64,000 nt of DNA from Chloroflexota bacterium (lineage in GTDB: Bacteria; Chloroflexota; Anaerolineae; UBA2200): the NCBI GenBank assembly GCA_030607875.1, contig JAUWJD010000004.1:1-64000 (forward strand). Reading direction: 5' to 3'. Under the pieces are notes generated by a model. The model was given only the letters and a program-made list of their open reading frames with translations, was not told the DNA's origin and ran no database searches. The translations under genes and the position numbers were made by a program. Each line of letters opens with the position of its first letter. Position 1 is the first letter of the stretch. This document shows positions 1 to 8,623 of the stretch, in pieces.

Positions 1-678
1 CCCGCACCCCCGCTCACAACCCGTCCCAGCCTGGAGTACCAGCATGCCTTCGACCTGTGCGCGGTGGAGGCCCGCCATGAGGAAGGGGCGGTGGCCGTCT
101 TTGCGGCTAGTCACTTCTACGCGCGAGAGTTGCTCAAACGCCTGGATGGCATAGAGTGTAGACTCGTTCCAATAGGCGGCTGGTGTTCATCCACAGGGGA
201 CATTGGCGAACTGTTGGGGCCCGAAGTGAACCAGGTCAACGTTGAAACGTTTGAACGTTTCAACGTTCCAACGAACATAGCCCTGTGGGCTGAGCCACAG
301 ATGGAAGACGGGCCGCAGGTCCTGAAGCACATCGCCCAGCTGTTGCTCCCAGGTGCAAAGCTGTACGTCGTTGTCTCTGACTGGCTGGCGGCCTTTCTTC
401 CGGAGTGGCGGCGCGAGGATCGCCGACCGGGACGGCGATCCGCCGGTCTGCGGCGAACTCTGTCCTGGCTGCGGCAAGCGCACTTTGATGTCGAAAAGCC
501 GTACGGCTTTCACGGCCCGTGCAGCATCCTCTGGGGTTTTGCCTCACGCGGTCTGGCGCGTCTGGGCCGGGACGATTGGGCCGACCGCTGCCACTTCCAG
601 ATGCGCGCCCAGTACGTCGTCCGCGGACGGCAGGCGCTTTTCGCCCCCGTTGCGGTGGCCGTGGCTAGGAGGAAGTAG
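1..678 (+). CDS. Hypothetical protein, 5' end outside window
   Basis: The frame is open back to base 1, so the gene almost certainly starts upstream; the ORF track begins at an internal GTG at 64. The visible part has about 225 residues. It has no motif I can name with confidence, but the stretch around KHIAQLLLPGAKLYVVVS resembles the strand-helix-strand end of a Rossmann methyltransferase domain, where a PGG-like turn precedes a strand. It lies just upstream of a clear methyltransferase in a glycan locus, so a role in sugar modification is possible but inferred. An octamer repeat at 238-273 is translated in frame as NVETFERFNVPT, a probable insertion into the protein. Confidence 0.5.
   Translation, partial: PAPPLTTRPSLEYQHAFDLCAVEARHEEGAVAVFAASHFYARELLKRLDGIECRLVPIGGWCSSTGDIGELLGPEVNQVNVETFERFNVPTNIALWAEPQMEDGPQVLKHIAQLLLPGAKLYVVVSDWLAAFLPEWRREDRRPGRRSAGLRRTLSWLRQAHFDVEKPYGFHGPCSILWGFASRGLARLGRDDWADRCHFQMRAQYVVRGRQALFAPVAVAVARRK
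238..273 (+). repeat. AACGTTNN octamer tandem repeat, inside a coding region
   Basis: Four and a half copies of the octamer AACGTTNN (AACGTTGA, AACGTTTG, AACGTTTC, AACGTTCC, AACG) lie inside the first ORF without breaking its frame. The same word family occurs at 13067, 14617 and 14783. Confidence 0.85.
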
Positions 679-687
679 GACCTCAGA

Positions 688-1584
688 ATGGTGCACTGCC
701 CAGTATGTTCAACGTTGGCCCGCAAACCGCTGGCACACGTTGGTGATTACACTGTGTATCAATGCTCGTCATGCCAGCTACGTTTCAGTGACCCAATGCA
801 GCACCCCGGCGCTCAGTGGTATGAGCAATCGCAGCTATACTTGGAGAGACGAGAGAGAACGACAGCAGTTCCAATGTTCATCATTCGCCGAGACTGGAGA
901 TACCGGTCGTTCTTCTCACTGAAGCTCAATCCCGGGGCAGAGTTGCTCGAGGTAGGGTGCGGCAGTGGAATGTTTTTGAGACTGGCGGCGGAACAAGGAT
1001 ACAAGATCACCGGAATAGACAATGATCCCTCCGCTGTACACGCAGCAGGTAAAGTCTACGGAATGAATGAGGTGCAGGCCCTCTCCGCAGAAGAGCTTCT
1101 GTCAGATCCCTGGCGTCGCTCCTTCGACGTCATCTGCCTGTTCGATGTATTGGAACATCTGGAAGAGCCCGCAGAAGTAGTCCGGGGGCTTGGCGAGATG
1201 CTTGCCGCAGGGGGACATCTGGTGTGCACCGTGCCGAGCCACCAACGCTGGCCGCAGTGGTTCGCCGAAGATGTGGACGTGCCACCGCATCATCTCACCT
1301 TGTGGAGCCAAACTGCGCTCAAGATATGCTTCGAAGGCGCAGGTCTGAAGCTTGCCACCATCCTAAGGAGCCCACTCCTGGGCGATAACCTGTTGCACCA
1401 GGCCAGCCTGCGGTGGAAGGCACTTCAGCGGCTGGACATTGTAGGGATGGCACTTCGAGCTGCAGGTCAGTTTGTGGTGATGCCAGTGATAGCACGCGTG
1501 CTGTCGCTCATGCCAAACGCGGGCGGCTTCACCTTATTGGGAGTCGCTTACAAAGCAGGTGACGGGCCAAGGCATGAACAGTGA
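688..1584 (+). CDS. Class I SAM-dependent methyltransferase with N-terminal zinc-ribbon-like motif
   Basis: 298 residues. The N-terminus has paired cysteines (CPVC near residue 4 and CSSC near residue 26) that look like a small zinc ribbon, as seen in sugar C- and O-methyltransferases of the Methyltransf_23 type. The SAM-binding motif I is LLEVGCGSGMFLRLA near residues 85-100, followed by an acidic residue in ITGIDNDP and a later FDVLEHLEEP motif. The gene begins 9 bases after the preceding ORF and overlaps the next gene, so it is part of the same transcription unit. The likely substrate is a nucleotide sugar or a glycan residue. The family call is firm, the substrate is inference. Confidence 0.85.
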   Translation: MVHCPVCSTLARKPLAHVGDYTVYQCSSCQLRFSDPMQHPGAQWYEQSQLYLERRERTTAVPMFIIRRDWRYRSFFSLKLNPGAELLEVGCGSGMFLRLAAEQGYKITGIDNDPSAVHAAGKVYGMNEVQALSAEELLSDPWRRSFDVICLFDVLEHLEEPAEVVRGLGEMLAAGGHLVCTVPSHQRWPQWFAEDVDVPPHHLTLWSQTALKICFEGAGLKLATILRSPLLGDNLLHQASLRWKALQRLDIVGMALRAAGQFVVMPVIARVLSLMPNAGGFTLLGVAYKAGDGPRHEQ

Positions 1585-3013
1585 CACCAGCGTGAAAGCC
1601 ATAGCCGCTCTGGATTCCTGGCTGGAGACCATGCGTGGCCCCGATGGCTACGGCGGGCCAGTAGCTCACTGGTGGCAGAACTGCCTGCAGTTCACCGGGG
1701 CCGGATTGGACTGGCGCTATGAAGGCATCGTCAGCGGCTATCTGAACCTGTACTGCAAGACCGGTGAGCAGGGATGGCTGGCCAAAGCCCGCAGAGCCGG
1801 GGACGACCTGCTGCAAGGGCAACTGCCCACCGGGAACTACCGCCACTCGTGTTTTGAGCTGAACCCTTACACCGGCGGCACGCCCCACGAGGCCGCCTGC
1901 GACTTGGCCTTGCTGCACCTGGCAAAGGCGCTGCGCGAGCAGGGCGACCCGGCCTGCCAAACCTACCTGGCCACGGCGGAACGCAACATCCGCGGCTACT
2001 ACATCGAGCGACTGTGGGACGCCGAGGCCCAGTCGTTCCGCGACCATCCCCGCATTCCGTCCTTCGTGCCCAACAAGGCCGCCACGCTGGTCGAGGCGCT
2101 CTTCAAGCTGGCGGCTTTGAGCGGCGAAGGGGCATGGATCGAGATCTACGCCCTGCCCACGCTGGAGGCCGTGCTGGCCCATCAGGTACAGGGAGGCCCT
2201 CTGGACGGGGCCATCTACCAGTACAGCCACCAGGGGCGACTCGTGCGCAAGTTCTTCCCCTTCTACATCGCCCGCTGTGTGCCGGGGCTGCTGGCCGGGT
2301 ACGAGCACAGCAACGATGAGCATAGTCGAAGGGAGCGCTATCTGGACGCCGCCCGGCGAGCGATGGCCTTTGTGTTACGCTGGCGCTACGAGGACGGCAG
2401 CTTCCCCCAGGTGGTCTACCGCGGCGGGCGGGTCAACCGCTACCCCCAATGGGTGGCTGGCGTGGGAGACATCCTGCGGGCCATGGCGCTGCTAGAAGCG
2501 TACGGCCTTGAGGCCGACCCAGAGCCCACTCGGCAGTGGTTGCTGCAGGGCCAAGAGCCGAGCGGTGGCTTCCGCACCGCGCGGGGGTTTGCCTCGCAGA
2601 TCTCGCAGCGTGAACCAGGAGAGCTGCCCGAATTCCGCGACCTGCTGCCCGTAGTGGGTTGGAACGACAAAGCCTTCCGCTATCTGACGGAGGTCTTGCC
2701 GGCAGGCTCTGGAATTGCGGGCCAAGAGCGCTATCAACGGATCGCCTTCGGCGAAACCCCCGTCCAGCGAGGACCAGTTGCGGACAAACGGAGGGCTGCC
2801 AGCGTCGATCCGTTTATCCGTTTCCCATCCGTTGACAGCGCCGTTGACAGCCACCCACCGCTCGAGCGCGAGTGTTTGCTGCGCGGTCAGGATCTTCGAT
2901 ATCGAGAGGACGAAGCAAGCATCGAGCTGCGCCGAGGCGCAAAGCTTCTTTACCGCTGGAAAAAGGGTGAGGCCTGGGCCCAGGTTTGTACGCCGGAGAT
3001 GCTGTGGAAGTAG
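1559..3013 (+). CDS. Putative alpha/alpha-toroid carbohydrate-active protein
   Basis: 484 residues from the GTG at 1559; an ATG at 1574 is an equally good start and would give 479 residues. The sequence is soluble, rich in aromatic residues and shows repeated helical pairs, with spaced motifs such as WRYEGIVSGYL, LNPYTGGTPHEAA and RWRYEDGSFPQVVY. These are typical of six-hairpin or alpha/alpha-toroid glycosidases, lyases and prenyltransferase-like folds. No catalytic residue can be assigned by eye. It overlaps the methyltransferase before it and is followed 10 bases later by a GT2 gene, so a role in glycan processing is likely. The exact activity is unknown. Confidence 0.6.
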   Translation: MTGQGMNSDTSVKAIAALDSWLETMRGPDGYGGPVAHWWQNCLQFTGAGLDWRYEGIVSGYLNLYCKTGEQGWLAKARRAGDDLLQGQLPTGNYRHSCFELNPYTGGTPHEAACDLALLHLAKALREQGDPACQTYLATAERNIRGYYIERLWDAEAQSFRDHPRIPSFVPNKAATLVEALFKLAALSGEGAWIEIYALPTLEAVLAHQVQGGPLDGAIYQYSHQGRLVRKFFPFYIARCVPGLLAGYEHSNDEHSRRERYLDAARRAMAFVLRWRYEDGSFPQVVYRGGRVNRYPQWVAGVGDILRAMALLEAYGLEADPEPTRQWLLQGQEPSGGFRTARGFASQISQREPGELPEFRDLLPVVGWNDKAFRYLTEVLPAGSGIAGQERYQRIAFGETPVQRGPVADKRRAASVDPFIRFPSVDSAVDSHPPLERECLLRGQDLRYREDEASIELRRGAKLLYRWKKGEAWAQVCTPEMLWK

Positions 3014-3023
3014 CGGTGCAGGT

Positions 3024-4151
3024 ATGAAGGTCTTGTGGGAGTCGCTCAATGCGCAAGCAGGCTGGGTCTTTTTCCTGGGACTGACTGCGGTTTCGCTGTG
3101 GTTTTGTTGGAAGCGGCGCCAGGATCAGGCGCTGGCCCGACGCTTGCAGACGGAAAAGTCGGAACCGGTGGAGTGGGTGCCTGGGCCCAAGGTCAGCGTG
3201 CTGGTGGCGGCCTGGAACGAGGCGGACGTCATCGCGGAACACATCGAGTCTTTCCTGCGGCTGCGTTACCCCAACAGGGAATTGATCTTGTGTGCTGGAG
3301 GCAATGACGGTACTTGCGAAATCGCGAGCCAGCACGCTGGCGGGCAGGTGCTGCTGCTGGAGCAGCAGCCGGGGGAAGGAAAGCAGCGCGCACTGCAGCG
3401 CTGCCTGGAAAAAGCCGGCGGGGAGATCATTTTCCTCACCGATGCCGACTGCCTGCTGGACGACGATACCTTCGGCCGCACGCTGGCCCCGCTGCTGGAG
3501 GGGGAAGACGTGACAACGGGCACTTCGCGGCCCTTGCGGTCGCAACTGCACAACCCCTTCGTGGCCCACCAATGGTACACCAACCTCTTCGTGGACGCAC
3601 GGCGGCCAGAGTTTATCAGCGGAATCCTGGGCCGAAATTGTGCGCTGAAGCGGGAGGCGCTGCAGCAAATTGGTGGATTTGGCGCGCAGGTGTATACCGG
3701 CACGGATTATCACACCGCCAAGCTTCTGCTGCGGCACGGTTTTGACATGCGCTATGTGCAGGACAGCGCTGTGCAGACCCGATACCCGGCGACGTTTCGC
3801 TCCTACTGGCGTCGCCAATCGCGCTGGGTGCGCAACCTGATGGTACACGGACCAGCTTTCGGAGCCTACGACGAGCTGGCCATGGCCTTGCGCACGTCCC
3901 TGGTGGGATGGACGATGCTTCTGCTGCCACTCATCTCGCTCGCCGCAGGTCCGATTGTGCTCGCAGTCTGGGGTGTGCTGCTCGGACACGCCTTCCTGGC
4001 CAAGCTGCGCTATGCCCACTTTGCGCGTCTCTACCAGGGCATCGAAATCCCCTTGAAGCAGTATCTGCTCATTCCGCTGTACTCATTTGTGGACTTTATC
4101 GCCTGGAGCCTGCCGTTGCTCGACATGCTTATCCGCAGGCATCAATGGTGA
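3024..4151 (+). CDS. Family 2 glycosyltransferase, membrane-bound
   Basis: 375 residues from the ATG at 3024. The ORF track extends the frame to 2715, but that part overlaps the preceding gene, and the sequence after 3024 begins with a proper membrane segment (about residues 13-30). The GT-A domain shows KVSVLVAAWNEADVIAEHI, the acidic FLTDADCLLDDD motif, and a QSRWVRN (QxxRW-like) motif near residue 275, typical of processive or membrane-attached GT2 enzymes. Two to three C-terminal membrane helices follow. It most likely adds sugars at the inner face of the membrane using a nucleotide-sugar donor. Acceptor and donor are not visible. Confidence 0.85.
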   Translation: MKVLWESLNAQAGWVFFLGLTAVSLWFCWKRRQDQALARRLQTEKSEPVEWVPGPKVSVLVAAWNEADVIAEHIESFLRLRYPNRELILCAGGNDGTCEIASQHAGGQVLLLEQQPGEGKQRALQRCLEKAGGEIIFLTDADCLLDDDTFGRTLAPLLEGEDVTTGTSRPLRSQLHNPFVAHQWYTNLFVDARRPEFISGILGRNCALKREALQQIGGFGAQVYTGTDYHTAKLLLRHGFDMRYVQDSAVQTRYPATFRSYWRRQSRWVRNLMVHGPAFGAYDELAMALRTSLVGWTMLLLPLISLAAGPIVLAVWGVLLGHAFLAKLRYAHFARLYQGIEIPLKQYLLIPLYSFVDFIAWSLPLLDMLIRRHQW

Positions 4152-4194
4152 GAATGGGAAGAGTACACCAATTGCATCAACTCCATATTTGTTT

Positions 4195-4290
4195 TTCGTG
4201 TCTTTCGTTCTTCTTCGTGTTTTTCGTGTACCTTCTTGTACTTCGTTTTCCTTCGTGTTTTTCGTTTTTCTTCGTGTATTTCGTGTACTC
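4195..4290 (+). repeat. TTCGTGTNN nonamer-like tandem repeat between two glycosyltransferase genes
   Basis: The 154-base gap holds about ten imperfect copies of a 9-base word (TTCGTGTTT, TTCGTGTAC, TTCGTTTTT and variants). It is strongly T-rich compared with the neighbours. It makes a false 73-codon extension of the next gene in the ORF track. Confidence 0.8.
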
Positions 4291-4305
4291 TTTCAGGGGT
4301 GCGAC

Positions 4306-5433
4306 GTGAAGATCGCGCTAGTCACCAAGCCAGACAAACAGATGACCGGACTGCTGCGCTATGCCCTGAGCATCTACGATGCCTTGAGGGCAAGAGGAGT
4401 GGACGTGGCACTGCTCCATCCCAGGGTGCCGGGCGCGATGGCGCGGCTGGGCAGAGTCTTGAACTTGGACGCCGAGGCCGTCTTTTCCTCCTATCCGCTG
4501 TCTGCCCATCTCCCTGGAGCCTCCATCTGCCACCTGGCCAGCCAGACCCTGGCCACGCTGCTGCTCTTCCAGCGCCTGCCGCGCACCGTGGTCACAGTAC
4601 ATGACATCATCCCCTATTGGGTGCGCGACCACAAAGCCTTGAGCACGTACCGCAATGCCTTCGAGCGGCTTGCTGACCGGCTGGCGCTGCGGGCACTGCG
4701 CCGTGCCGATGCGCTGATCGCCATTTCCAATTTCACCAAATCGTGTATAATAGAGGCCCTCGACTACCCAGCGGAGCGCATTCACGTGATCCATCGAGCG
4801 GTGGACAGGGAGGTCTTCCGACCTCTTTCGGTGCCGCCAGCGTTCCGGCAGAAATACGGGCTGGACAAGGATCAACGATACGTGCTCTACGTGGGCTCGG
4901 AAGATCCGCGCAAGAACCTCGAGACGTTGATCAAAGCATTTGCCGCCGTACAAGAACGTTTGCCAGCGGCCAGGTGGATCAAGGCTGGATCGGCGTACTT
5001 TGCCGCGGAACGCGAGAAGCTGTTGGCGTGGGTGGCGGAGTTGGGACTAGAAGGGAAGGTGCGTTTCCTGGATCAGGTACCTGATGAGGATTTGCCCCTG
5101 CTGTACAACGCAGTGGAGGTCTTCGTGCTGCCCTCGTTCTATGAGGGGTTCGGCCTCCCCGCGCTGGAGGCCATGAGCTGCGGCACGCCGGTGATCGCCT
5201 CCAACCGGGCCTCGCTGCCCGAGGTGGTGGGCGAAGGGGGCGTGTTGGTGGATCCGCAGGACGAGCAGGAGATGGCACAGCGAATCGTCGAACTCATCGC
5301 CAAGCCCGAGCGACGCGCCGCCGCGTCGCAAGCAGCATTGCAGCAGGCCGATCGCTTCTCGCTGGAGCGCCAGGCGAGCGAGACCGTGGGCGTTTACAAA
5401 GAGGCGAGGTCCCCCCAGAGCGACGCATGTTGA
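4306..5433 (+). CDS. Family 4 glycosyltransferase
   Basis: 375 residues from GTG 4306, preceded by CAGGGGTG as ribosome binding site; the longer track ORF (4087) reads through the T-rich repeat and is rejected. GT-B fold: the N-terminal half contains [12 protein letters not shown], and the C-terminal half contains [18 protein letters not shown] and [22 protein letters not shown]. The E-x7-E motif of GT4 enzymes (EGFGLPALE) is intact. It is a retaining sugar transferase, probably GDP-mannose or UDP-sugar dependent, acting in the cytoplasm on a lipid-linked or protein-linked glycan. It overlaps the next gene by 7 bases. Confidence 0.9.
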   Translation: MKIALVTKPDKQMTGLLRYALSIYDALRARGVDVALLHPRVPGAMARLGRVLNLDAEAVFSSYPLSAHLPGASICHLASQTLATLLLFQRLPRTVVTVHDIIPYWVRDHKALSTYRNAFERLADRLALRALRRADALIAISNFTKSCIIEALDYPAERIHVIHRAVDREVFRPLSVPPAFRQKYGLDKDQRYVLYVGSEDPRKNLETLIKAFAAVQERLPAARWIKAGSAYFAAEREKLLAWVAELGLEGKVRFLDQVPDEDLPLLYNAVEVFVLPSFYEGFGLPALEAMSCGTPVIASNRASLPEVVGEGGVLVDPQDEQEMAQRIVELIAKPERRAAASQAALQQADRFSLERQASETVGVYKEARSPQSDAC

Positions 5434-6158
5434 GCAAGTACACTAGGCTTCTCTACCGAGCAGTCGAATGGCTATATGATTGGTCCAATGTGTACTTCAT
5501 CGCGCGCTACCGGCATGTCTTCGGCAACCTACCGCCCTGCCACAAAGGAACCACCCTGGAGGTTGGCTGCGGGGATAGCCTGCTGTGGACCTCGCGTCTC
5601 GCAGCTCGGAGCAGATTGCTCATAGCGATGGACCTAGCTGGAGACAGAGCCCGTAACGCAAAGCAACTGGCGAGCCGCCCGCACAGTCAGTTGCAGAATG
5701 TCGCATGGGTGGTAGCTGATGTGGTGGCGATGCCGTTCAGGTCGGGCTGTCTAGAGGCAGTTACTTGCATTGATGTCATTGAGCACATTCCGGATCACCA
5801 CACGGCAATGAGCGAGATCGCGAGAGTGATCACAGACTGTGGGAAAGCGGTTGTCACCACGATGCACGAAAATCGGCCTCACTACTTATATCCAGTTGTC
5901 TTTGCGGATCACGTCCGCGAGTACACCCCGGAATCGCTGGAACAGCTCTGTCACGAGGGGCGGATGAGGGTGGTCAAGCATTTCTCGTTCTATAAACCCC
6001 TAACGATGGTAATGCGAGAGTTGCAGGGAGTGATTCCCAGGTTCAAACTACCTTTGGTGACCCTCCTGGTGCGCCTGCCTGTTGCGCTGCTGGCATATGT
6101 CGGCGAAATCGATGCCAGGCCAGGAGGGGGGATTGGAGTGGTGATAGAGCCATGCTAG
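5427..6158 (+). CDS. Class I SAM-dependent methyltransferase
   Basis: 243 residues. Motif I is TTLEVGCGDSLLWTS near residue 42, followed by LIAMDLAGD with the ribose-binding Asp, and CIDVIEHIPDHHTAMSEIARV. This is the Methyltransf_11 pattern. The C-terminal part has two short hydrophobic stretches that may bind membrane. It overlaps the upstream GT4 by 7 bases and lies 10 bases before the next gene, so it is translationally linked to glycan assembly. The substrate is not visible in the sequence. Confidence 0.8.
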   Translation: MLSKYTRLLYRAVEWLYDWSNVYFIARYRHVFGNLPPCHKGTTLEVGCGDSLLWTSRLAARSRLLIAMDLAGDRARNAKQLASRPHSQLQNVAWVVADVVAMPFRSGCLEAVTCIDVIEHIPDHHTAMSEIARVITDCGKAVVTTMHENRPHYLYPVVFADHVREYTPESLEQLCHEGRMRVVKHFSFYKPLTMVMRELQGVIPRFKLPLVTLLVRLPVALLAYVGEIDARPGGGIGVVIEPC

Positions 6159-6168
6159 TCGGAGCATC

Positions 6169-7368
6169 ATGCATGGGGGCAACGGGGCCATGACGGCAAC
6201 CAGCACCTATGGCGAAGGCGAACTCGTCAGCCGTATCCGGGAGCAGTTACAGGGCTTCTGGGGCAGGCAGGAGCTGCAGATCCTGGGCCTCAACCTGGCG
6301 CTGCACACGCTGGTGCAGCTCGTGGCCATGTTGTTCATGCCCTTGCCGTACTATTCGCGGCTGAGCCTGCACGACGGCAACATATACTTCCGCCTGGCGC
6401 AGAATCTGTGGCCTGCCCAGCCCCTGGCGCACCTCAGCTGGCACAAGCGGATCCTGCACATCGTCGTCAGCGGGTACGCCATCCCTTGGAACATGGAGTG
6501 GTCTTTCCTGGTCGTGGGGATAGTGGCCGCCTCCCTATCGGCAGTGTTCTTCTACAAGGTCGTCAGGCGCTACGCCGAGCATCCCTTTCGCCTGACGCTG
6601 CTATACAGCGCACTGCCCTGGCTCTTCTTCGCTGCCCATCACGGGCTGACCGAGCCGCTATTGATGCTCACGGTCCTGGCAGGCTTCTACTATTTCTTCG
6701 AGGAACGCTACGTGGCCTGCACCGTCGCTTTTGCCCTGGCGCTGCTGACCAAGGAATTGGCGGCTTTTCCAGCGCTGGCAGTGGGTCTGCTGATGATACG
6801 CCGGCGCGGCTGGCGACGAGCGCTGTGGTTCGGTGCCGCACTGATCCCGCTCATTGGGTTCTGCTTGCTGTACGGCCTGCGGTGGAACAACTGCACCTGG
6901 TGCCTGGGGATGGGCGAGTGGAACGCACCGGAGGGCTTTTTCTCGCTGCGCACAGGCCTGTACTGGATGGCGCAAGCGGTGATCAAGGGCACCAATTCCT
7001 CGGCCAACCCGGCCGTGGCATTGCTCTATGACGTCGGGAACCAGGTTCTCAACGGCCTCTCTTTGATCGTGTTGGCACTGGGCGTGTACCTCCTCTGGAG
7101 GAAGGGCCTCCGTGAACTCGCTTTCATCAACACGATACTGCTTGTCATGGTATTCTTCCTAGGCGAGTTGATGTACCAGTTCAACCACTGCGTCGGCCGC
7201 AAGTTCCTCCTGCTGTCCCCGGCGCTCGTTGCCTACGATCAATGGATAGGCAGCAACCGGCGGGCGCTACGCATTGGCTACTGGGTGCTGATTGCTGGGA
7301 TGCTGGCGTTGGGGATTCTTTGGACCTTCATATATGCCAAGTTCTTCCTGTTCTACAAGGTGTTCTGA
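6169..7368 (+). CDS. Multi-pass membrane protein, GT-C-like mannosyltransferase candidate
   Basis: 399 residues from ATG 6169; ATG 6190 is an alternative start. About nine to ten hydrophobic helices alternate with short loops. An acidic first outside loop (SLHDGNIYFRLAQNLWP) and the FAAHHGLTEPLLML stretch match the layout of GT-C polyprenyl-phosphate sugar transferases. No exact family signature is readable. It lies in a continuous run of glycosyltransferase genes, which supports a role in adding a sugar on the outer face of the membrane. Confidence is good for an integral membrane protein and moderate for the enzyme class. Confidence 0.6.
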   Translation: MHGGNGAMTATSTYGEGELVSRIREQLQGFWGRQELQILGLNLALHTLVQLVAMLFMPLPYYSRLSLHDGNIYFRLAQNLWPAQPLAHLSWHKRILHIVVSGYAIPWNMEWSFLVVGIVAASLSAVFFYKVVRRYAEHPFRLTLLYSALPWLFFAAHHGLTEPLLMLTVLAGFYYFFEERYVACTVAFALALLTKELAAFPALAVGLLMIRRRGWRRALWFGAALIPLIGFCLLYGLRWNNCTWCLGMGEWNAPEGFFSLRTGLYWMAQAVIKGTNSSANPAVALLYDVGNQVLNGLSLIVLALGVYLLWRKGLRELAFINTILLVMVFFLGELMYQFNHCVGRKFLLLSPALVAYDQWIGSNRRALRIGYWVLIAGMLALGILWTFIYAKFFLFYKVF

Positions 7369-7427
7369 ACAGGCTGGCAAGGGACGTATGCTGCACCGCA
7401 GATTCCGTCCGGCACTTGGGGCATGGA

Positions 7428-8576
7428 ATGAGAATCGTCCTCTTTGATTTCATTTTCGACCAGGAAAGACCGGGAATCAGTGGGTTGAGCGATATCGTCT
7501 GGAATTGGGCCAGACATCTGGTGGCCATGGGGGACAGAGTGCACATCGTGGCCCCGTACCCCAAGTCTGCTCAGCCCCCAGAAGGTACCTTCGTCCACCG
7601 CTTTCCTGTGCCCCCAATCGGCTACCGCAACATCATTGGACACGTCCTGATCGTGCTTCGAGGATGGCTCGAGATTCAGAAGCTCGGCCGTGTGGACATC
7701 ATCCAGGCACCGGAGTACCTGTCGACAGGCGTGTTTGCCCTGCTGAGCAGAGACACTCCAGTGGTGTTGCGCGTACCGGGGAACATCTACGAACGAGTTG
7801 CACATGGCAATCCGTTCGACTGGTCCGTCACGCAAGTGTTGAAGGCAGCCGCTCGCGTATCGGCCCGGCGGTGCGCTCGCATCATTGTCACCAGTGAAGA
7901 CATGAGGTCATGGTGGGCCAAGACCGGGGCACCCGAGTCCAGAATGGTGCTGATCCCCACAGGAGTTGATGTTGAGTTATTTCGGCCCATCGTCAATGCT
8001 CGCACCTTGCTTGGGATACCTCGTGATCGGAAGGTCATTCTCTACGTGGGCCGTCTGTCCCATGAGAAGGGAATCCAACACCTACTGGAGGCTTTGCCTG
8101 CTGTTGATAAAGACACCCCTGACGTGGAACTGCACCTAGTAGGAGATGGAAAGCTTAGGAGCCATTTGCTGGAGTTGGCCAAGAAACTGCAGGTCGAAAA
8201 GCGAGTCACTTTCCACGGCTGGCTTGACCAGCCATCTCTGCCCATGTACTATTCAGCCGCCGATGTGACGGTATTGCCCTCTTTCACCGAGGGGCTCCCA
8301 CGGACGATGCTCGAGGCAATGGCTTGCGGCTCCCCATTCTTGGGAACGACGATTACGGGCGTAGTTGACCACGTGCAGGACGGTGAAACGGGATTTCTAG
8401 TACCGCCGGGGGATAGCAACGAACTTGCCCAGAAGCTCAGAATGGTCTTGAAGAATGCCACTCAGGCGCGTGAAATTGGCGAAAGAGGCCGCGAATATGT
8501 GCTCCGCAAGCTCGACTGGAGGGTGATTGTTCAGAGAATGCGGCAAGAAGTCTACCACAGAATCGGGCAGGACTAG
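7428..8576 (+). CDS. Family 4 glycosyltransferase
   Basis: 382 residues from ATG 7428. The track ORF begins at 7242 inside the previous gene, and the conserved GT4 N-terminus MRIVLFDFIFDQERPGISG starts at 7428. C-terminal domain motifs are KVILYVGRLSHEKGIQHLLEAL and VLPSFTEGLPRTMLEAMACG, with the E-x7-E pair present. It acts in the cytoplasm using a nucleotide sugar. The next gene is a paralogue with the same PGxGG(L/V)SDI start, suggesting duplication and successive sugar additions. Confidence 0.88.
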   Translation: MRIVLFDFIFDQERPGISGLSDIVWNWARHLVAMGDRVHIVAPYPKSAQPPEGTFVHRFPVPPIGYRNIIGHVLIVLRGWLEIQKLGRVDIIQAPEYLSTGVFALLSRDTPVVLRVPGNIYERVAHGNPFDWSVTQVLKAAARVSARRCARIIVTSEDMRSWWAKTGAPESRMVLIPTGVDVELFRPIVNARTLLGIPRDRKVILYVGRLSHEKGIQHLLEALPAVDKDTPDVELHLVGDGKLRSHLLELAKKLQVEKRVTFHGWLDQPSLPMYYSAADVTVLPSFTEGLPRTMLEAMACGSPFLGTTITGVVDHVQDGETGFLVPPGDSNELAQKLRMVLKNATQAREIGERGREYVLRKLDWRVIVQRMRQEVYHRIGQD

Positions 8577-8623
8577 GCCATCCGGCAGATGCTGGCTGCG
8601 GATTGAGAGCGAAAACAGGGCGA

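Noticed and set aside
2814-4019. - strand ORF of 401 codons
   Set aside because: It is a shadow of the GT2 gene, with His/Gln-rich composition typical of antisense reading.
4087-4305. N-terminal extension of the GT4 at 4306
   Set aside because: It is encoded by the T-rich nonamer repeat and the end of the previous gene.
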